Assembly (NCBI GenBank): GCA_903813345.2
Contig: CAIIXF020000010.1
Span: 30,436,828-30,500,827 of the forward strand
From: Owenia fusiformis
Lineage: Eukaryota; Annelida; Polychaeta; Sabellida; Oweniidae
Reading direction: 5' to 3'
DNA length: 64,000 nt
A program made the translations under genes and the position numbers. The notes under the pieces were generated by a model, which worked only from the letters and a program-made list of their open reading frames with translations, was not told the DNA's origin and did not search any database. The number at the start of each line of letters is the position of its first letter. Positions within the stretch are counted from its first letter, which is position 1. Of this stretch, positions 11,150-22,807 are shown one piece after another.

Positions 11150-11470
11150 GTACTAAAATCCCCTTGACCCATTATTTAAACTACAAAAGCACTTTCCAGT
11201 AATTTTGACCACTCAGGGAACCCATTTGATTTGAATATTAGGGCAAAGGCACTGCACTTAATTTGAACTAAATTTCCCTTAACATTTTATTTAAAGTACA
11301 CAAAGGCTTTCTGGTATTTTGAACTCTCTTGTACTTGCGGAACCCATTTTTAGATTTGAATTTATTGGGTAATTACAATTGATATTGACCTTTTCCTTAA
11401 ATTACATTATTTCTCTCTGAAAATGTTGACCTTTTCTGCACTTGTGAACATGGTATAACATTCAACATTT
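11150..11470 (+). repeat. Degenerate long-unit tandem repeat
   Basis: Two diverged blocks about 108 bp apart share the order TTTAAA-CTACAAA-GGCACTTTCCAGTA, a TTTTGA(A/C)C stretch, then GGAACCCATTT and GATTTGAAT. A third weaker block may follow. Divergence is high, so this is an old duplication. Confidence 0.4.
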
Positions 11471-12840
11471 GGGACTCTGTTCGAGGAAAGACCTTTTAAA
11501 AGAGGGGGGAAATGTGACAGCAGTCTAACATAGTCAATTTATTGTGTTGAGACTTCACACTGATGAATCACATTTAGCGATTACATGACTTTGGATTGAC
11601 AGGATAAGAAGTTAATTAGAGACGAGGCTTGTAATCTGACAGCCTGCTTTTTTAAGTGTCTAATGGGAGAACAATATACTGTAGGGTATAGCCAGAATTT
11701 ATAGGAAAAGAGACTGCAAACTAGGTATTGTGGATTTGAACACAGAATTTAAATTTAGAATGTATACCCCTATTAGTCTGTCCCGAAAAACCATGATCAA
11801 TTAAATATGTGTGTTTATGCACTGTACCAAAGGGAGGAATCAAAAAAAGAATTTTCAAAAGTATGCAAAAACATAACCTTGTTTCTCCCACTCATATGTG
11901 GCGGTTCATGGCCCGGTGTTAAGTCTACGGGCCCAATCAGAACGCTCTGCTTCATCATGTGACAAAATATTGAAAATGTTTATACGGACTGAATATAAAT
12001 TGCATCGTTGATTGGCCGATTGGTTTTGTGGTGTCTCACAAAACTCTGCATGCAACTGCCAGGAGGAGCAATATTGAGAGTGAACTCAGCTGAGGTTTAT
12101 TTACACAGTGGTCAGTTAAATCGGGCAGGTTTATCAAGGTGAGGTAGGAACAATCGAAACCTTGTGAATCAAGATGAATAAGGAAAACAATGCATAAGGA
12201 AAATCCTGAATATCTTTTTGAATATGTTATCTTTTTGTCTAACATATAAAGAAACAATGTCTAAGACACCCTCCTTGGCCTTTCCGGTCATTATCATCAT
12301 CCCTAACCATAAGTTCTTCAGCCATTGGACATTCCATTCATATGAAAGGCATTCAATTATCTCTTCTAATGGAATGATTTTGCTTATTCAAGAGGGCTTC
12401 AACCACAATCTTTGAGTTAGAGACAATCATTTGATCTATCCTTAACCAATCAGAATCATTAAAGTATAGTCAATTAATATTCAGCTACCAAATAAAAATC
12501 GCATTCATTAAATCCGTTGCTTTCACAAGTACCTTGTTTTCATTCCATAAAGAAATTGTCAATAAAGGCCACGGCAGCTACTTTTGGGGTCAATTATATC
12601 AATATTTACAGCCTCAAAACTGTATTATCTTTTTCAGAGTTTATTTTCATTTCATTTGTTGCTGAGCCTAATTGACCACTGAACTTGATCAGACATAACA
12701 TTTATTGTTTTCATTAGGGATAAAGACCGAGATTCTACGATTTATGGTAGAATGCATGACAGGTTATCTTTTTTTGATCATTGTTTAATTAGCTATCAAG
12801 GTCTTTGGCGCTAGGCAGAATAAAATCTAAGGCATACATA
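11471..12840. other. Gene-free stretch, possible decayed MITE at 11.9-12.2 kb
   Basis: No gene is supported; frames at 12036-12257 (-) and 12218-12415 lack motifs. Between 11930 and 12115 the order CAATCAGAAC, GATTGGCCGATTGG, TTTTGTGGTGTCTCAC and TTTACACAGTGG resembles the interior of the element at 22077-22434 (CTGATTGGCTC, TTTTTGTGGTGACTCAC, GTTTACATAGTGG). It may be a relative whose ends are no longer visible. Confidence 0.35.
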
Positions 12841-12848
12841 TATTTGTC

Positions 12849-13165
12849 TACCCTTTGCATATATTCGACTTCACTTCTTAAAAGAGAGCTTCGTCTTCTC
12901 ACCGAGCCAATCAGAGTTCGTAGTTGAAATACGGATGACTTTATATATGGTCATTTCCTCTGACATTACTGCGTAGTTAATGAGCATGTATTTAGCGTGT
13001 GTTCCTTCCACTTTGCTGATTAAGAAATGGTCAGTGTGTTAGATTTGAAATGATCCACTACCCGGACGGTCACAGGCACCAATCTTTGGGGCGGGGCTGC
13101 TAAACTGTAACTAAGTCTATACTAGGCAGAGGGTAGTTTATAACTAGACTCTGCATGCAGGGTAT
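12849..13165 (-). mobile_element. Full-length TACCC-family MITE (~317 bp), 8-bp TSD
   Basis: Read on the minus strand it begins TACCCTGCATGCAGAGTC and ends GCAAAGGGTA. TATTTGTC flanks both sides (12841-12848 and 13166-13173). The interior carries the family landmarks TTTAGCAGCCCCGCCCC, a CCAATCAG stretch and GAAGCTCTCTTTTAAGAAGT. No open frame of note. Confidence 0.9.
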
Positions 13166-13315
13166 TATTTGTCATCAATCATAGAACCAAGGCTTTTGTT
13201 ACAATTCTAATATGATAACATAATAAACAGACTTGTGTAAAGCACTATGGAAGCAAAATGACTGTAAACTGTAAACATGCTGTACATGCCTCCTTAGCTT
13301 TATATTCTTGGAATA

Positions 13316-13523
13316 TACAGGGTGGTCAGAAAAATAAATTTTTTTAGAAAGTTTATTTCTCTACTAGAATTCAACCAGTTTTACTGAATATTAAGTGCAT
13401 TCAAATGCGCATCGTCTTAAAACATAATGATGCAAATTATCAAGTCCTATATGTATTTCACATGGAATAAATAGATCTTTAATAAATATTTAATAATGTT
13501 CCACCATTTTTGACCACCCTGTA
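13316..13523. mobile_element. Mariner-like MITE, TACAGGGTGGTCA ends
   Basis: TACAGGGTGGTCAGAAAAAT at the left is matched inversely by ATTTTTGACCACCCTGTA at the right. TA flanks both ends (13314-13315, 13524-13525). At 208 bp with no open frame, it is a non-autonomous relative of mariner elements, whose ends often read TACAGGGTG. Confidence 0.85.
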
Positions 13524-13529
13524 TATTAC

Positions 13530-14330
13530 TGTCATGTGTGCCATTTATACTTTTTACTGTTTTTTACTGTTTAGATATTATATATAGAGGAAGAGAAGAT
13601 ACAAATTAGAAAAAATAAATTCAGAAAATATCTTTCATATTCAGCTTTTTATGTTTATCAAACGCATGTGTTTACCAAAGCTTTGTTGCACAAAACAAAC
13701 AAAACAACTGTTTTGCCTGTTATTAGATTTATTAAAATATATTAATAATATTACGTAACATATATATAATATTACTTAACAATGTGAGCAAGTTTGGGAA
13801 TATTTTTCGAGGGGGAGTTATTTCCCAAAGATTTGATTGTGATTAGTTTCTTTAAAAGAGAGGATCATATACATTATTATATTCACCTTAATTGGCTTGG
13901 CTTTGACCCCAGGATACTGTTTTAATTAAACTCGAAGCTCACCTTGATAGCCATGTAATCTACCTTGATTGAAATGATGTCCTTGGAAGATGCCCTTATC
14001 ATTACGGCTAAGTATAATTATACAATGACTTGGAAATCCCTTTAAGCTTATTTTGATCCAACTTAGTAGCTTACATATACTGTGGTTAATTTGGACGCCA
14101 GTTGTTTTTAGATACTACTCATTATTTCAAACTCTTTGTTAATAGCCAGGAACGATGTGGAAATCTCAAACTGTGTTGCTCTATGTGGGGAAATTTTTGA
14201 GTAATAAATTTTAGAATTTTTTAATTTTTGATTTTATAAAATATTTAATGCAACATTTTAGGATGTTTTTTAATAAATGCAATCTTGTTTAACTTTGTTT
14301 TTAGGATTCTTGAAACCTTTTTTTGAGTTA
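13530..14330. other. Gene-free, very AT-rich stretch
   Basis: No gene or clear repeat; short A/T homopolymers and TATATA runs near 13740-13770 only. Confidence 0.4.
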
Positions 14331-14331
14331 T

Positions 14332-14400
14332 ATACAGGGTGTTTCATAATGACCGTACCCCCATCCACAGGCAATCCCATGGCCCCATAATTTATATACC
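14332..14400 (+). mobile_element. Possible solitary transposon end (TACAGGGTGTTTCATAATGA)
   Basis: TATACAGGGTGTTTCATAAT is the style of end typical of mariner-like and some other DNA elements. I found no matching inverse end nearby, so it is at most a truncated fragment. The following GACCGTACCCCCATCC is unassigned. Confidence 0.3.
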
Positions 14401-14765
14401 ATAATAAAGCTAATTCAATTCTGGACTTATGTGCCAAATATTAGCATGCCTGGCCTTTGGGAACATAATTTGTGAAATTATATTTGATAGTCATCCCCTC
14501 AGTTTGCATGATTTCTGGCTACTATTCCTGGTGGATAATCAATTGAATAATCTAGTGCTCTCTGGACATTTTAATATTCAATACTTTTGTCTTTCAAATA
14601 TAATTAAAATATATCCTAAGCATTCACCAAATGATAGTAGTTGTACATTACTATAGCTAATAGTGTATTGAGGCGTGATTATTATAGCTGTTTTGCAGGG
14701 CACATGGATTATTTTGGAAAAAATGTGGCTTTCAGATTCTATCCTAAAGGTAAAATGGGTACCTT

Positions 14766-15205
14766 TTGCAGAGATATGTAGCAAGTTATAAAAACTGTAG
14801 TTTGTTACTAAAATTGCACAGTTTATGGGAGATTTTATTAAAGATTAAAGAACATAAGATAGAAGCGGATTCAAGAGACAATTCACGTTACCACACGCCA
14901 AGCAAAAGAAAACTGGACTGGAACAATACTACAATTTTGGACAATGATAATAAGGGACTTGAAAAATGGATTAAAGAATCTATTTATATAAAGAAGAACG
15001 ATAATAATATGAACAGGGATCAAGGGAACTATAAATTGGCGGGAATTTGGAATGAATTTTTGGTGAATTAATATGATGTAATATTGTTTTTATTTAATTG
15101 TTTTGTAGCACTTCAGTTCTAGTTTTTATAACAGTTGAAAAAGGATCCAGACAGGATCCGAAACGTCCTGTAAAATAAAGGTTGTGAAAAAAAGAAAAGT
15201 TTTGT
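14766..15205 (+). mobile_element. 5'-truncated Penelope-like element: GIY-YIG endonuclease C-terminus and 3' tail
   Basis: A 101-codon open frame (14766-15071) ends in a segment typical of the C-terminal part of the Penelope-like endonuclease. It reads LDWNNTTILDNDNKGLEKW (residues 50-68), then IKESIYIKK (69-77), whose Glu71 lies where the family's conserved EA-I glutamate sits, then MNRDQGNYKL and IW (82-95). Residues 1-31 show no resemblance and are probably not element sequence, so the real border is near 14860. The reverse transcriptase and the GIY-YIG core are absent. After the stop, 15138-15180 holds two GGATCC boxes, CCGAAACGTCCTGTAAAATA and a polyadenylation-like AATAAAGG, which I take as the 3' end. 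Penelope-like elements normally encode an RT plus this nuclease and insert by target-primed reverse transcription, which often leaves 5'-truncated copies. It is a dead fragment. Confidence 0.75.
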
Positions 15206-15295
15206 GATATATTGTCACTGTCGTGAGATGTAAATACAGGCAGAGTTATCTCTATTATGTCTTAAGTTGTTTATTTAGGTGAAACAATCACAAAG

Positions 15296-16165
15296 TACAG
15301 ACCTCTTAATGTTCAACCTTCAAAAAGTGAAGTACTTTTCATGTCAAACCTTCACAGAGTGTTAAACTCTTAATGTTCAACCTTCAAAAATTGAAGTACT
15401 TTTAATGTCAAACCTCACCGAGTGTTATACTCTTAATGTTCAACCTTCAAAAAGTGAAGTACTTTTAATATCAAACCTTCACCAAGTGTTATACTCGTAA
15501 TGTTAAACCTTCAAAAAGTGAAGTACTTTTAATGTCAAACCTTCACTAAGTGTTATACTCTTAATGTTCAACCTTCAAAAGGTGAAGTACTTTTCATGTC
15601 AAACCTTCACCGAGTGTTATACTCTTAATGTTCAACCTTCAAAAAGTAAAGTACTTTTAATGTCAAACTTTCACCAAGTGTTATACTCTTAATGTTCAAC
15701 CTTCAAAAAGTACATGTACTTTCAATATCAAACCTTCACCAAGTGTAATACTCTTAATGTTCAACCTTTACCAAGTGCAGTATTCTAAATGTTCAAACTT
15801 CACCAAGTGTTATACTCTTAATGTTCAAACTTCACCAAGTTAATGTTCAACCTTTACCAAGTGCAGTATTCTAAATGTTCAACCTTCATAAAGTACAATT
15901 CTCTTAATGTTCAACCTTCACGAATCAAGTAGTTTTAAAATCTAACCCTCACAAAGCAGGCCTGTAGCCAGGATTTACCAAGGGGGGGGGGGGTTCACTT
16001 TTTGAAAAACTCCAGGGGGGTTCACTTGTGACAATTTTGGTCCAAAAATGGACAAAATCACTTAAAAAGTGTTCAGAATGGTGAACCCGTGACATCGAAC
16101 CCCTCCTGGCTACGGGCCTGCAAAGTCTGAGTACTCTTTATGTCCAAGTACACAGTATTGTAAAG
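15296..16165 (+). repeat. ~64-bp minisatellite (TTAATGTTCAACCTTCAAAA)
   Basis: About ten diverged units read CTCTTAATGTTCAACCTTCA, AAAAGTGAAGTACTTTTAAT and GTCAAACCTTCACCAAGTGT. Each unit has two similar halves of about 32 bp. After 15740 the units shorten to a single half. The array is interrupted at 15957-16120 by a MITE and continues weakly to about 16165 (GAGTACTCTTTATGTCCA). Confidence 0.9.
15957..16120. mobile_element. CAGGCC-family MITE inserted in the minisatellite
   Basis: CAGGCCTGTAGCCAGGATTT at the left is matched inversely by TCCTGGCTACGGGCCTG at the right. A ten-G run (about 15983-15993) and GGTTCACTTTTTGAAA follow the left end. CAAAG lies immediately on each side (15952-15956, 16121-16125), a candidate 5-bp TSD made of array sequence. 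At 164 bp it is non-coding. Confidence 0.85.
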
Positions 16166-17420
16166 GTCAATACCTTCTCCTAATACTGACCAAATAGCCT
16201 CCTTTTAAGCTAACAAATTTGTTCCAGAGGCAAGTTAATCTTTTATCTACATGTCTTCTAAGAAAAATCATTCTTTGATAGGTTACTAAAAGTTAGTTGA
16301 ATGACAATAGATATTACTTGATTGCATTTCTAGAGACTATGTTTCCCCGATTGTCGATCCAAATTACTTTATAATAACCCTGGACATGCAAAGTATATTG
16401 ACTGTCTGGGATTTCTGTAACATTGTTTAAGAAATACTCTGTTTAATAGCCAAAGACTAACACAGCTCAAGGAGTTTAGACGTAATTATGAGAATGGATA
16501 TAGACTTGGTAATTTGACAAATTTGCCAAGTCATTTTTTATACATTTTTTGATAATTTTAGAGAACTCTGTGTGCTCTTTAGTGATGATGATGTAATCTT
16601 GTGTTCCGTAATTGTTTTAAACTCATTGGAATCGAACTAATGAAAAGTCTTGTCACGTACTGTAAACACAAAATAATTTGCAAACAGCTTGTATTCATGT
16701 ATATTCGTACGAGTGTAAAATCGGAAATTCATTATACCATGAATTCCAAATTGTATTCCTGGCACGAAATGAGCCATTTGCAAAAATTGCAAAAACATGA
16801 GTACGGGGAAATAAACAAATGTATAAGTCTGTGATAATTGCTCCCATGAATTCAATGTATTTTACAGTACAACTGTGTTTGAATTGCTCTCTTGCATCAA
16901 TCTCCTGTATCCTTCCCCGTCTACCTTGGTAATAGCGGACGATCAGCTTCTACATCCTGTACGTGAGGTTTTTAAGTTACGTAATGTGCAGGAATATATT
17001 TTAAGGAATATATGCTTTTATATCTATCTACTATCACCAAGATATATTTATTTGTTCAAAAGAAATTTATACTGATGGGCAAAGCGAGAATATACCTGGA
17101 AACCAGGTAGATGTGGGATACATTTGTCATAACATAAAATATTGTATTGCTCTGGTGACTTACTACAAATGATTATTTCGTATATGGATCGACAGTGAAT
17201 TTCTGGAATTACCACTGCAAATAAGATTTGTTTATATATTTTTTAAGAAATAGTTATAAGCTTCTTACCGTTTATTTACAGTGACGCCCTCGGGTAGAAT
17301 TAGTATCAGCTGGTATCTAAGCGTATACTAATGGCTTACTTCCTGTCAGTGTCTTCGAGCATGAATGTGGTCACAATACCCAGGTCACAGTAACTGAAAT
17401 GACATAATTCTGTTTTAAGA
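16166..17420. other. Gene-free stretch
   Basis: Overlapping frames at 16601-16834 (+), 16637-16855 (-) and 16875-17075 (+) have no motif and no supporting splice context. I see nothing else. Confidence 0.4.
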
Positions 17421-17422
17421 TA

Positions 17423-17605
17423 TCTGTCTGCTCACTATCCGTCTGCTCACTCCAATTTCACTATTTCTCTCTAAATTTTGAATGAAATGACTAATTTGTT
17501 TGAATTTTTATACAGTTTGAAGTATTGACTTTGCATCTATTTACCTTTTCCTGGCTAATTCCACTCGTTGATACTTTATTTTGCATTTTATAAAACTATA
17601 ATGTC
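17423..17605 (+). repeat. R165 copy with duplicated start
   Basis: The terminal phrase occurs twice in a row, CTGTCTGCTCACTATCCGTCTGCTCAC split over 17424-17450, followed by a complete body and a TTTTATAAAACTATAATG end. The double start suggests slippage or an insertion next to an older end. Confidence 0.85.
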
Positions 17606-17609
17606 CCGA

Positions 17610-18205
17610 TTCTTAGAATTTATAATTACAATTCAAGATTATCTATTCTACTTAAATGTTTTAATGTTAATTAGAGCTCCCTAGAATAAAATTTCATTGC
17701 TATTATTGTTTCAAAATGTGAATCAGAATATAGATAAGGAATTTTAATTTAAAAACATCAAGGAATTAATTAAAGGGATGTAATAGACTATTTGCTATGT
17801 TGACAGAAAAATAGATGGCACCACTGGTCTTGGTTGGGTCAGAATACACGGAAACATATATAGTAGGAGTTACTTAATTCCTTGATCTTTCAAGTATATC
17901 AATTTAGATTAAAGTTAAACATAAGTTAGAATGTAACTTCATGATCTTGTTGACATGTGGATAAAATCTCATTAAGAGGGAGATATCAATGAGATTTCTA
18001 AGCTATTTAACAAACCCTCCATTCCGTTAAATTTGACTTTAATTTTGATAAAAATCTTAGTGTCAATATCCTGAAATTGAGGAAAAACAAGTGTGAATCA
18101 GGAATTTATTCAAGCTTCACCTGACAAACTTGTTTGTATCAATGTTATTATAGAAAAGTGATAGAACTAATGAAAATCGGCATCATTGACACATGAAAAA
18201 TGTCA
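17610..18205. other. Gene-free AT-rich stretch
   Basis: Nothing supported. Confidence 0.4.
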
Positions 18206-18209
18206 GGAT

Positions 18210-18375
18210 AGTCATGTTTTGAAATGCAAAAAAGAGTGAAAAAGAGTGAAATCAGCAAGGAATGAGGTCAATAGGCATGAAGCGAACACTCTAAATTGTA
18301 TAGAAATGCAAGAAAATCAGGCAGTTTATTCAAATTTTAGAGATAGATTGAGTAAAATAGGTTTGATTGGGGAGA
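18210..18375 (-). repeat. R165 copy, - orientation, terminal part lost
   Basis: Begins GTCATGTTTTGAAATGCAAA and runs through AACACTCTAAATTGTATAGA to AGATTGAGTAAAATAGG, but lacks the GAGCAGACGG end. AAAGAGTGAA is duplicated near the start (18230-18251). Confidence 0.85.
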
Positions 18376-18524
18376 GAACTTTGCAGCAGACAATTATTCA
18401 GAATGTGGCCATGTATAAAAGTTGTTCTGATCAGGCATATGAAGAGGCTTCGAATTCCTAATCTTGTAAAAATATTTGATAAGGATCATTTCCCTTAATA
18501 ACTTCATTTCATCAACAGAGAAAT

Positions 18525-18705
18525 AGGAATTGGTGGTTTTGATAAAAATTGGCAGTTTTGATATAAGAATTGCCAGTTTTGTAAAAATTGTTGGTTTTGA
18601 TATTAATTGGTGACTTGATGAAAATTGCCACTTTTGATAAAATTGCTAGTTTTGTTGTGTTAAATTGCCATTTTTGGGTGATGGAATTACTGGTTTTGAT
18701 AAAAA
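18525..18705 (+). repeat. ~20-bp degenerate minisatellite (GGTTTTGATAAAAATTG)
   Basis: About eight or nine units of the form (T)GG(T/C)(A/G)GTTTTGATAAAAATT with variable spacing, ending in GGAATTACTGGTTTTGAT. The unit drifts in length. Confidence 0.75.
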
Positions 18706-18739
18706 ATATTCCATATTGGACTCATATTCACCAATGATT

Positions 18740-18900
18740 TTCCAGAATATAAAAAATAAGGAGGGGGGGGGGTTCTTAATGGAGTGAGCCTCTCTGTCTT
18801 TCCTTTTCAGCTGTAAGGATATTGTGTGAGGGAAGGCGGGAAGGGGGGGGGGATTGTAAATAGCATGTAAAGTAGCTTCAGTTCTAGCAACCCCCATGCA
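18740..18900. repeat. Two poly-G tracts
   Basis: G runs of about nine to ten and eight bases at about 18763 and 18843 flank a GGAAGGCGGGAAGG stretch. They could form G-quadruplexes. The open frame 18646-18897 (-) is an artefact of the resulting proline runs. Confidence 0.6.
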
Positions 18901-19500
18901 TCAGGCACTTTTATTGATAAAATATATCGGCTATTGGTGAATAAATAAAGAAAAACAAATGGTGCAATCTCTCTGGGATCGGATCGTTTCTCTGGAGCCT
19001 AATCATACAAAAACAAATAAGCAATTTGCGAGATTTATTTAATGTTACTTCATCGACACAGAATTGCGTGTTAGGAAATTGGAATGAAGCTAAAAATAAA
19101 TCAAAGCTGCTTTTATTTATTTATATCTGTTTTTGGATACAAATCAATTAATTGTATTTATTTAGTTGGAGTTATCTAATCGGGTAGTAATAATCTCAAT
19201 AACAGGGACGGTTTTGCAAATTCAAATTGGGAGGGGGTTTGGACAAAAATCTTTTTTAGAATATTTTTATTGTCCCATTTTTCGAAAATAGGACTTATGT
19301 TTTGAAAATTTCATTTTATTCTAAAAAATGAGGCTTATTTAAAAATTCATTTAAAGTTCTGGAATTGAAAAAAAAGTTTTTGGCTCACCCTGGTCCAAAT
19401 TGGCCAATAATTGGTGACCTGAGATTCCCTTTCATGGCCTTTATGAATCCTTTGATTAAAATAATAGAACCATCAATTATCTTTCCATTAATAATACACA
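18901..19500. other. Gene-free stretch
   Basis: Nothing supported apart from a weak GGGAGGGGGTTTGG phrase near 19230. Confidence 0.4.
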
Positions 19501-19507
19501 TGAGATA

Positions 19508-19750
19508 CACTCCCCTCCATAAGTTTGGCAACTGGAAGACCTTTTTTGAATCATTTAACAAAACCTGTTTAAGGTTTGCAATTTGAAAGATATCATCAAA
19601 TCTGTCCCAAATTTCTGAATACATTTATAATGAAGGTACAAAATTAAGATTCAAACATTGACAGGCTGTGATATGCTGTCCAATGATATGCTGTCCAATG
19701 ATATGCTGTCCAGTGAAAACTTCCGGTTGCCAAACTTATGGAGGGGAGTG
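19508..19750. mobile_element. Tc1/mariner-like MITE, CACTCCCCTCCATAAG ends
   Basis: CACTCCCCTCCATAAGTTTG and, 243 bp on, the inverse CAAACTTATGGAGGGGAGTG form TIRs that stay matched for about 31 bp. TA precedes the left end (19506-19507); the right flank is CA, one change from TA. An internal ATGATATGCTGTCCA unit occurs three times in tandem at about 19665-19712. A second family member is at 37544. Confidence 0.85.
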
Positions 19751-20038
19751 CAAAAGTTACATATGGAACTGTTTGACATTTTAGTTTGAATATCTGGGTG
19801 CAGTTTTACTTTTGATCTTTAAAATGTTTAATTACTTAGAAATGGCTTGTTACACGTAGCATGTGTTTGACCAAATGCCATTTCATATCATGCCAACAAT
19901 AAGCACTTGATTAGGTTTGCTATCTCTAATTTATGTTTTATTTGTTTATATTGAATGTACCCTTTTCAAGACATTCCCTACTAGCCTCTACAAAAGAGTA
20001 TTTATTGTATGTATCGTATACCGAATATCTTAAATCTA

Positions 20039-20112
20039 CAGGGTGTCCGTGAAGTATTGTTACATTTACAATACAAAATCATGTCAAGTGTAGAGACTTC
20101 ATGGACACCCTC
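20039..20112. mobile_element. 74-bp mariner-type foldback MITE
   Basis: CAGGGTGTCCGTGAAGT is matched inversely by ACTTCATGGACACCCTC, with TA at both flanks (20037-20038, 20113-20114). The small size and lack of coding capacity suggest a minimal internally deleted derivative. Confidence 0.8.
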
Positions 20113-20114
20113 TA

Positions 20115-21055
20115 TTTTGGAGGTCCTTTAGGTCATATCAGTTTTTTATCAGTTTTTATTATTCAATTATTATATCATTTGTAGTACAGTACTTAAACAG
20201 TAATTTTTGTTGTTCATTGTTCAGTTGTTTCATTAAAGTTGTTAACAAAAGGCCAAGCAAATGAAAACAATTGACTAATTATTGGAAATTATAGTTCTAA
20301 CTTGGAAATAATTGCAAAGTACTTAAAACAACAGGGATTTTGGTATAGAAATGACCTATTGCATGCCACTAAATAAACCTATGATAGGGGTCTAAATATC
20401 TTATGTTTTGGGGTTAATCATACACTTCAAATTTAGATCGATCCCCTACACTTAAGATGTTAAGAAGAAAACAAAACTACATCAAAGTGATCAAATTCTA
20501 AAATCCAACTCGGCTTAGACAAATCTCTTTTTTTATCTGTATTTTAGGCTAGTTCTAATTGAATCCGATAGATTTGTAACTGAGATCGATAGTCAATATA
20601 TAAAACTAAACTTCAAAGGAGTAATTCCGTTCAATTTAGATGTTATTTTAGAGCGATGTTAAGAGATTCTGACCTTTGTATTTATTATGCTTTATCTTTA
20701 TTTAATTTTCCCAGTGAAGATTTTCTGTGTTTATTTTGATGAGAAGTTACAATTAGAATTAACAATTTTGAAGTCTTGATAAAAAAGTGATAGAAGTAAA
20801 GGTTGCCATGTCCTTGTTACCCATGCATGAAATGTCTCTGCATTTTCAAATTTTTCTCTATAGGTATGCGGCTTTGTCTTGCCTTATGCATGTTGTTGAC
20901 ACCTCAATGCTGGATTGGCTATTTACTTTTTTCCTTGGTCATTCCTCTTTTTTAAAATATCTGGCTGCCTTTATTACATTAAATTTTTGTCTAAAAGTTG
21001 AATTGTCTCACAATTATGATCAAAATTGGTCAGATTATGGCAATTTTTCCTGATA
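20115..21055. other. Gene-free stretch
   Basis: An 88-codon frame at 20787-21053 on + lacks recognisable features. Nothing else seen. Confidence 0.4.
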
Positions 21056-21059
21056 ACCC

Positions 21060-21530
21060 AGTTTCAAATAGGTGCAAATTGGTTTTCACGTGGAGTAAAT
21101 AGATTTTTAAATGGGTAAAAATAGGTTTTGAAGTAGGTGCAAATCTGTTTTCAAATGGGTGCAAATCAGTTTTCAAATGGGTGCAAATCAGTTTTCACAT
21201 GGGTGAAGATGGATTTTTAAATGGGTAAAAATTAGTTTTAAAATAGGTACAAATAGGTTTTAAAGTGGGTGCAAATTAGTTTTCAAATGGGTTTTCATAT
21301 GGGTGCAAATAGGTTTTCAAATAGGTGTAAATGGGGTTTCAAAGATGTGGAAATTGGTTTTTATATGAGTGCAAATAGGTTTTCATATGGGTTCAAATGA
21401 GTTTTCAATTGAGTCCAAATGAGTTTTCAAATTGGTACAAATAGGTTTTCAAATTGGTACAAATAGGTTTTCAAATTGGTACAAATAGGTTTTCAAATGG
21501 GTAAAAATGGATTTTCAAAATTTCAAGTGG
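21060..21530 (+). repeat. ~22-bp minisatellite (GGTTTTCAAATGGGTGCAAAT)
   Basis: About 21 units. The middle three near 21425-21500 (AAATTGGTACAAATAGGTTT) are almost identical, indicating recent local expansion, while the first units are more diverged (TTTAAATGGGTAAAAATAG). Confidence 0.95.
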
Positions 21531-21851
21531 GCCAAGTGGGTGCAACAACCACTTGGTCTAATGCTTGAAATATCATTTAGCATCATGTTCTAATTTCTTA
21601 TTTGCAGCATTCCATTGGTTTTGGCTCCTAATAAAATTTATTGTACATTTGGTAATTCAAATAATTTGCTAAGAGACAGCATTATATAACAATTTATTAG
21701 AAAATGATTTGGTCCATTTAACTCAGAGCATCATTCTGAGGCAGTCAATCTATTCAGCGCATGGACCCCATCACCCAGTCTCTGACAAAAATGGTTTGAC
21801 ATTTTTCTTTAAACAATCGACCTCAAACTTTTTTATTGATAGAGTATGGTT

Positions 21852-22030
21852 AATATGTCTAATCCGAACACCTCTTAGACTGGTAAAAAGTATTCGGATT
21901 AGCTGGTGTTCACATATCATGGTTTTCTTAATATGGGAATCAATGGAAGATAATGAAATTGGGATCGAGTGTTCACATTGAGAGGTAGTTCAGATTAGAG
22001 AGGTGTTCATATATACAGGTTTCACTGTTT
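21852..22030. mobile_element. GTGTTC-family repeat copy
   Basis: Contains AATCCGAACACCTCTTAGAC at the left and GAGGTGTTCATATATACAGG then TTTCACTGTT at the right, with further GTGTTCACATTGAGAGG and AGTTCAGATTAGAGAGG in between. Outer ends are partly inverse (CCGAACACCTC versus GAGGTGTTCATA). The same phrases recur at 36478, 40667, 42356, 51170 and 52588. Confidence 0.65.
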
Positions 22031-22076
22031 ATATAAAAATGTCAAAATTTAGATTTTGAACTTGTCCAATTTGTTG

Positions 22077-22434
22077 CATCTTCGTTCACTCGGCCCCTGT
22101 CGGTGTGCCTTCATATATTTGTAAAAATCCTGACAATGTATATTGGGCGCGCCATGGCACAACTCATGGACAATCGTTCTAAATGGATTATAACAGACAT
22201 ATCTTTATCAAAGATGAGTAAAATGAAATCAAAGGACTCTTCGTCGAATAATCTACCACATTTTGTTTTAAGGGTAGATGGAGTGAATAAAAGTTGAACG
22301 CTGATTGGCTCATCACGTTTTTGTGGTGACTCACTGTCAAAGGTCAAGGCGACAGCTGTGTTTACATAGTGGCTTCGGGTGCTAGCTAAATAAGTGAAGG
22401 GATGAACGCAGTGAAGACTGAGTGTGCGAAGATG
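22077..22434. mobile_element. 358-bp MITE with CATCTTCG ends and perfect 8-bp TSD
   Basis: The left CATCTTCGTTCACTCGGCCC pairs imperfectly with the right end ACTGAGTGTGCGAAGATG. ATTTGTTG occurs immediately on both sides (22069-22076, 22435-22442). An 8-bp TSD fits hAT or P-type elements. The interior has a GGGCGCGCC site, CTGATTGGCTC and GTGGTGACTCAC. A relic of the same right end is at 26848. It encodes no transposase; the frame at 22103-22297 is accidental. Confidence 0.85.
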
Positions 22435-22807
22435 ATTTGTTGAGGAAGGACAACACCATTATCTGGTATTTCTATAGAGAATGTATGAGATAGCAGATCC
22501 AACTTGTACTGTTGTAGAAAATAGTATGTGATTCCAGTTTTGTCCTTGTATTCATCGGCCTTTGACTTATTAAAACTACACCTACACATCAAAATCAATA
22601 AAATTATTGATGATTTAAACAGGAAATTCTGAAATCTCCGGAAAAGGTCATTTTATCGCAAAGACCAGTGGGAAATCCTAGAGAATTAGCACCATTAATT
22701 TCCTGGTGTACGAAACTCAATCCAAGTAAAGGAAAAATTAAGTGACATCCTTTCCGTTGTTTGTGCACTCAATATTAAACCTGTGATATAAATATCACGA
22801 TGCTCAT

